Shown here piece by piece: positions 61,740-64,000 of a stretch of 64,000 nucleotides of DNA. The notes under the pieces were generated by a model, which had not been told where the DNA came from, made no database searches, and saw only the letters and a program-made list of their open reading frames with translations. Position numbers and translations under genes: made by a program. The DNA comes from Polaromonas sp. GTDB taxonomy: Bacteria > Pseudomonadota > Gammaproteobacteria > Burkholderiales > Burkholderiaceae_C. Every line of letters starts with the position of its first letter. Within the stretch, counting starts at the first letter, position 1. The DNA lies in NCBI GenBank assembly GCA_030655515.1, contig JAURVI010000025.1:62001-126000 (forward strand). The letters are read 5' to 3'.

Positions 61740-62680
61740 CGACGCTGACCCCGACCCTCGATGCCGCTGGCCTGGCGTCGTCGCCTTTCGCGGCGACGTC
61801 AGCGACATCAAACGCACTCCCCTCGCCACCGATACGCGCAGAGTACGAGCGCAGCCTGCCCGCGCTGCCGCCGTCACAGGCCGAGCGCCTTCTGCCGTGG
61901 ACGCAGCGCATCTGGGAGCAGGCCTGGCTGCGCCGCGGCGTGATCCTGCTGGTGCTGGCGGCGCTCTGGGAAGTCATCGCGCGCGTGCAGGACAACGACC
62001 TGCTGCTGCCGACCGCCCTGCAGACCGGCAAGGCGCTGGTCGAGGGCCTGGCCAGTGGCGAGTTGATCGACAAGACACGCATCTCGCTGACGGTGCTGCT
62101 GCAGGGCTACCTCGGCGGCATCGCTGCGGCCTTCGTGCTGACGACGCTGGCCGTGTCGACACGGCTGGGGCGCGACCTGCTGTCGACGCTGACCGCGATG
62201 TTCAACCCGCTGCCGGCGATTGCACTGCTGCCGCTGGCACTGCTCTGGTTCGGCCTCGGCCGCGGCAGCCTGGTCTTCGTGCTGATTCATTCGGTGCTGT
62301 GGCCGTTGGCGCTCAACACCTACGCCGGCTTTCAGGCCGTGCCGGAAACCCTGCGCATGACCGGCCGCAACTATGGCCTGAAGGGCCTGCGTTATGTGCT
62401 GCAGATCCTGGTGCCGGCCGCGCTGCCGTCCATCCTGTCGGGGCTGAAGATCGGCTGGGCCTTTGCCTGGCGCACGCTGATCGCCGCGGAACTCGTCTTC
62501 GGCGCCTCGTCCGGCAAGGGCGGCCTCGGGTGGTACATCTTCCAGAACCGGAATGAACTGTTCACCGACCGCGTGTTCGCCGGCCTGGTGATGGTGATCG
62601 CCATCGGCCTGCTGGTCGAGGGCATCGTCTTCCAGACGCTGGAGCGGCTGACGATTCGCCGCTGGGGCATGCAGCGCTGA
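61736..62680 (+). CDS. ABC transporter permease (SsuC/TauC-like)
   Basis: A 314-aa inner-membrane permease with about six helices (from LRRGVILLVLAALWEVIARV onward). The EAA-type loop is in VPETLRMTGRNYGLKGLRYV, which contacts the ATPase. The first 60 residues are polar and unusually long for the family. It completes the importer; the ATG overlaps the ATPase stop. The frame extends upstream within the ATPase gene but that is an overlap artefact. Confidence 0.92.
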   Translation: MTTLTPTLDAAGLASSPFAATSATSNALPSPPIRAEYERSLPALPPSQAERLLPWTQRIWEQAWLRRGVILLVLAALWEVIARVQDNDLLLPTALQTGKALVEGLASGELIDKTRISLTVLLQGYLGGIAAAFVLTTLAVSTRLGRDLLSTLTAMFNPLPAIALLPLALLWFGLGRGSLVFVLIHSVLWPLALNTYAGFQAVPETLRMTGRNYGLKGLRYVLQILVPAALPSILSGLKIGWAFAWRTLIAAELVFGASSGKGGLGWYIFQNRNELFTDRVFAGLVMVIAIGLLVEGIVFQTLERLTIRRWGMQR

Positions 62681-62689
62681 AAAAGGCCT

Positions 62690-62722
62690 GCCCGTTGATC
62701 TGCGCGAGCAGCGTCAACGGGC
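62690..62722 (-). terminator. Hairpin terminator for the FMN reductase gene
   Basis: GCCCGTTGA (62690-62698) pairs exactly with TCAACGGGC (62714-62722), and the loop holds a nested CTGC-GCGA-GCAG stem. On the minus strand a run of five T follows within a few bases. Confidence 0.7.
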
Positions 62723-62797
62723 GCCTGGCGGGCAAACGCCGTCTGGTTTCGGCCTCCATCAGCCGTACCAAACCCCTGCGCGTGCCAGGATTGCTGG

Positions 62798-63352
62798 CTA
62801 CATCGCAGCGTGGCGCTTGACCCAGTCCACGTACTTGTCCATCCAGCCCTTCATGAACTCGCGGCTGGCTTCCCCGATCTCGCCACTCTCGGTGAAAAGA
62901 CCGTCCTTCTGCTGGATGAAGGCTTCCGGCTGGCCGAGCGTCGGCACGTTCAGGTAAGCCAGGATGTTGCGCAGGTGCTGCTGCGCCAGCGCGGTGCCAA
63001 TGGCGCCGACCGACACCCCGATCACCGCACCCGGCTTGCCACCCCACACGCTCTGGCCATAAGGGCGCGAGCCGTGGTCGATGGCATTTTTCAGCACGCC
63101 CGGAATCGAGCGGTTGTACTCGGGCGTGACAAACAGCAGGCCCTGGGCCGAGGCGATGTGCTGCTTCAGGCGCTTGACGGTGGCCGCCTGGTTGGCGTCA
63201 TCGTCCTGGTTGTACAGCGGCAGGTCGTCGATGCGCACGATCTCGAACTCGAATTCAGCGGGCGCCAGTTTGGCCAGGGCCAGTGCGAGTTTGTGGTTGA
63301 ACGACTCCTTGCGCAGGCTGCCGACGACGACGGCGATCTTGTAGTGGTCCAT
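62798..63352 (-). CDS. NADPH-dependent FMN reductase
   Basis: A 184-aa flavodoxin-like protein: VVVGSLRKESFNHKLALAL binds the FMN phosphate, FVTPEYNRSIPGVLKNAIDH is the flavin-binding loop with the YNxS motif, and KPGAVIGVSVGAIGTALAQQ the third contact. Homologues reduce FMN, quinones or chromate (ChrR type). It could supply reduced flavin, but the dioxygenase nearby uses 2-oxoglutarate and not flavin. It converges on the permease gene. The frame is open to 63457; ATG at 63352 begins the conserved sequence. Confidence 0.9.
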   Translation of the reverse strand: MDHYKIAVVVGSLRKESFNHKLALALAKLAPAEFEFEIVRIDDLPLYNQDDDANQAATVKRLKQHIASAQGLLFVTPEYNRSIPGVLKNAIDHGSRPYGQSVWGGKPGAVIGVSVGAIGTALAQQHLRNILAYLNVPTLGQPEAFIQQKDGLFTESGEIGEASREFMKGWMDKYVDWVKRHAAM

Positions 63353-63483
63353 GCAAATTCTCCAAAAGTGGGACGGCGCGGCGGCAGGACGCCGCCGGCG
63401 AAACCGGCCCACCATTATGCGAAGGCAGGCGCCAGGCGTGTGACAGCGCAAACGCACGCAGCCTGCCAGCCGTCGGCGACAGC

Positions 63484-64000
63484 TCAGTGCAGCGGTGCGC
63501 CGGCGGCGTCGGTTTTGTCATGCACACCGAAGCGCCCGGCCAGGCTGGCGCTGGCGGCGTTGAGGCCGCGAACCTCCACCGCGATGCCGGCACGCCGGAA
63601 CTTCAGCACGACCTGGTCCAGCGCGGCGATGGCGGTGATGTCCCAGAAATGGGCCAGTCCGACATCGATGACGACCGAGCTGATCTTGGCCTCCTGCGCG
63701 CCGCGGTGGTCGAACGCGGCGATGAAGCTTTCGGACGAGGCAAAAAATACCTGGCCGGTGACGCGATAGGCCAGCACGCCGGGCGCAGGCGCTTCACGCA
63801 CCACGGCCAGCATGCGGCCGACCTTGTGGGCAAAGAAGATGCCCGAGAGCAGCACGCCGGCCAGCACGCCCCGGGCGAGGTCGTGCGTGCCGACCGTGAC
63901 CGCGACCGTTGCCAGCATCACCACCGACGAACTCGACGGGTGGTGGCGCAGCTGGCGGATCGAGTCCCAGCGGAAGGTGCCGATGCTCACCATGACCATC
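63484..64000 (-). CDS. C-terminal part of a SulP-family anion transporter with STAS domain (partial)
   Basis: Only the last 171 residues are in the window. The first visible part (SSSSVVMLATVAVTVGTHDLARGVLAGVLLSGIFF) is a membrane segment of the SulP/SLC26 transporters, and the rest (from about residue 70) is a STAS domain with VIDVGLAHFWDITAIAALDQVV. SulP proteins import sulfate, bicarbonate or other anions. With the TauD-like cluster it gives the region a sulfur theme, but it could equally be a bicarbonate transporter. It runs off the right edge. Confidence 0.85.
   Translation of the reverse strand, partial: MVMVSIGTFRWDSIRQLRHHPSSSSVVMLATVAVTVGTHDLARGVLAGVLLSGIFFAHKVGRMLAVVREAPAPGVLAYRVTGQVFFASSESFIAAFDHRGAQEAKISSVVIDVGLAHFWDITAIAALDQVVLKFRRAGIAVEVRGLNAASASLAGRFGVHDKTDAAGAPLH

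Overview
The window is a 64 kb stretch of a GC-rich chromosome. Gene content and order point to a betaproteobacterium of the order Burkholderiales, most likely family Comamonadaceae (Polaromonas/Rhodoferax-like); this placement is by recognition of protein families, not by a search. The rpsF-priB-rpsR-rplI-dnaB block, surE-pcm-nlpD, and divergent ppsA/ppsR are normal chromosomal housekeeping. I see no phage, integron, insertion sequence, rRNA, tRNA or CRISPR array.

Left part (1-15.2 kb): the end of an intracellular PHA-depolymerase-like gene and an RnfB-type ferredoxin lie on the plus strand. They face a ten-gene co-directional block on the minus strand, read from 14.4 kb down to 0.9 kb: methylmalonyl-CoA mutase, a NYN/PIN-like nuclease gene, meaB, pccB, pccA, a probable methylmalonyl-CoA epimerase, a KorC-like FAD/Fe-S protein, korA, korB and a CBS-domain protein. 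The first six (minus the nuclease) convert propionyl-CoA to succinyl-CoA; the Kor enzyme also makes or uses succinyl-CoA. A GntR/FCD regulator is divergent at the head, across an AT-rich spacer with repeats.

Middle (15.2-43.8 kb): mostly housekeeping. DMT exporter, dusA, a lipoprotein carboxypeptidase, dnaB, rplI, rpsR, priB, rpsF, a sodium:solute symporter with its small partner, a TPR protein, ppsA/ppsR, tonB-exbB-exbD, a Bax-inhibitor-1-like protein, rlmD, a PolB-like exonuclease, nlpD-pcm-surE (without rpoS), a quinone-reductase-like dehydrogenase, ygiQ, then a cytochrome P450 with a small monooxygenase and a divergent ArsR-type regulator.

Right part (43.8-64 kb): accessory and stress-like genes. 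A CHRD lipoprotein, small lipoproteins, a DUF2383 four-helix protein, a GST-like protein, a strongly disordered Gln/Gly/Asn/Tyr-rich protein, a FrnE-like DsbA-family protein, PhoX, a two-gene chromate transporter, an aldo/keto reductase, an exported intradiol dioxygenase, a DUF6434 protein, rlmB, LysR/azoR, a TauD/TfdA dioxygenase with a complete SsuABC/TauABC-type transporter, an NADPH-dependent FMN reductase and the end of a SulP transporter. Several promoters here share a CCTACAA element, and the dioxygenase-transporter cluster is preceded by a strong 9-bp inverted repeat.

The most unusual features are the in-frame expansion of the epimerase gene by an 81-bp intergenic-type repeat, the NYN/PIN gene embedded in the propionate operon, the Kor/propionate arrangement converging on succinyl-CoA, and the disordered protein with a conserved-looking C-terminal module.
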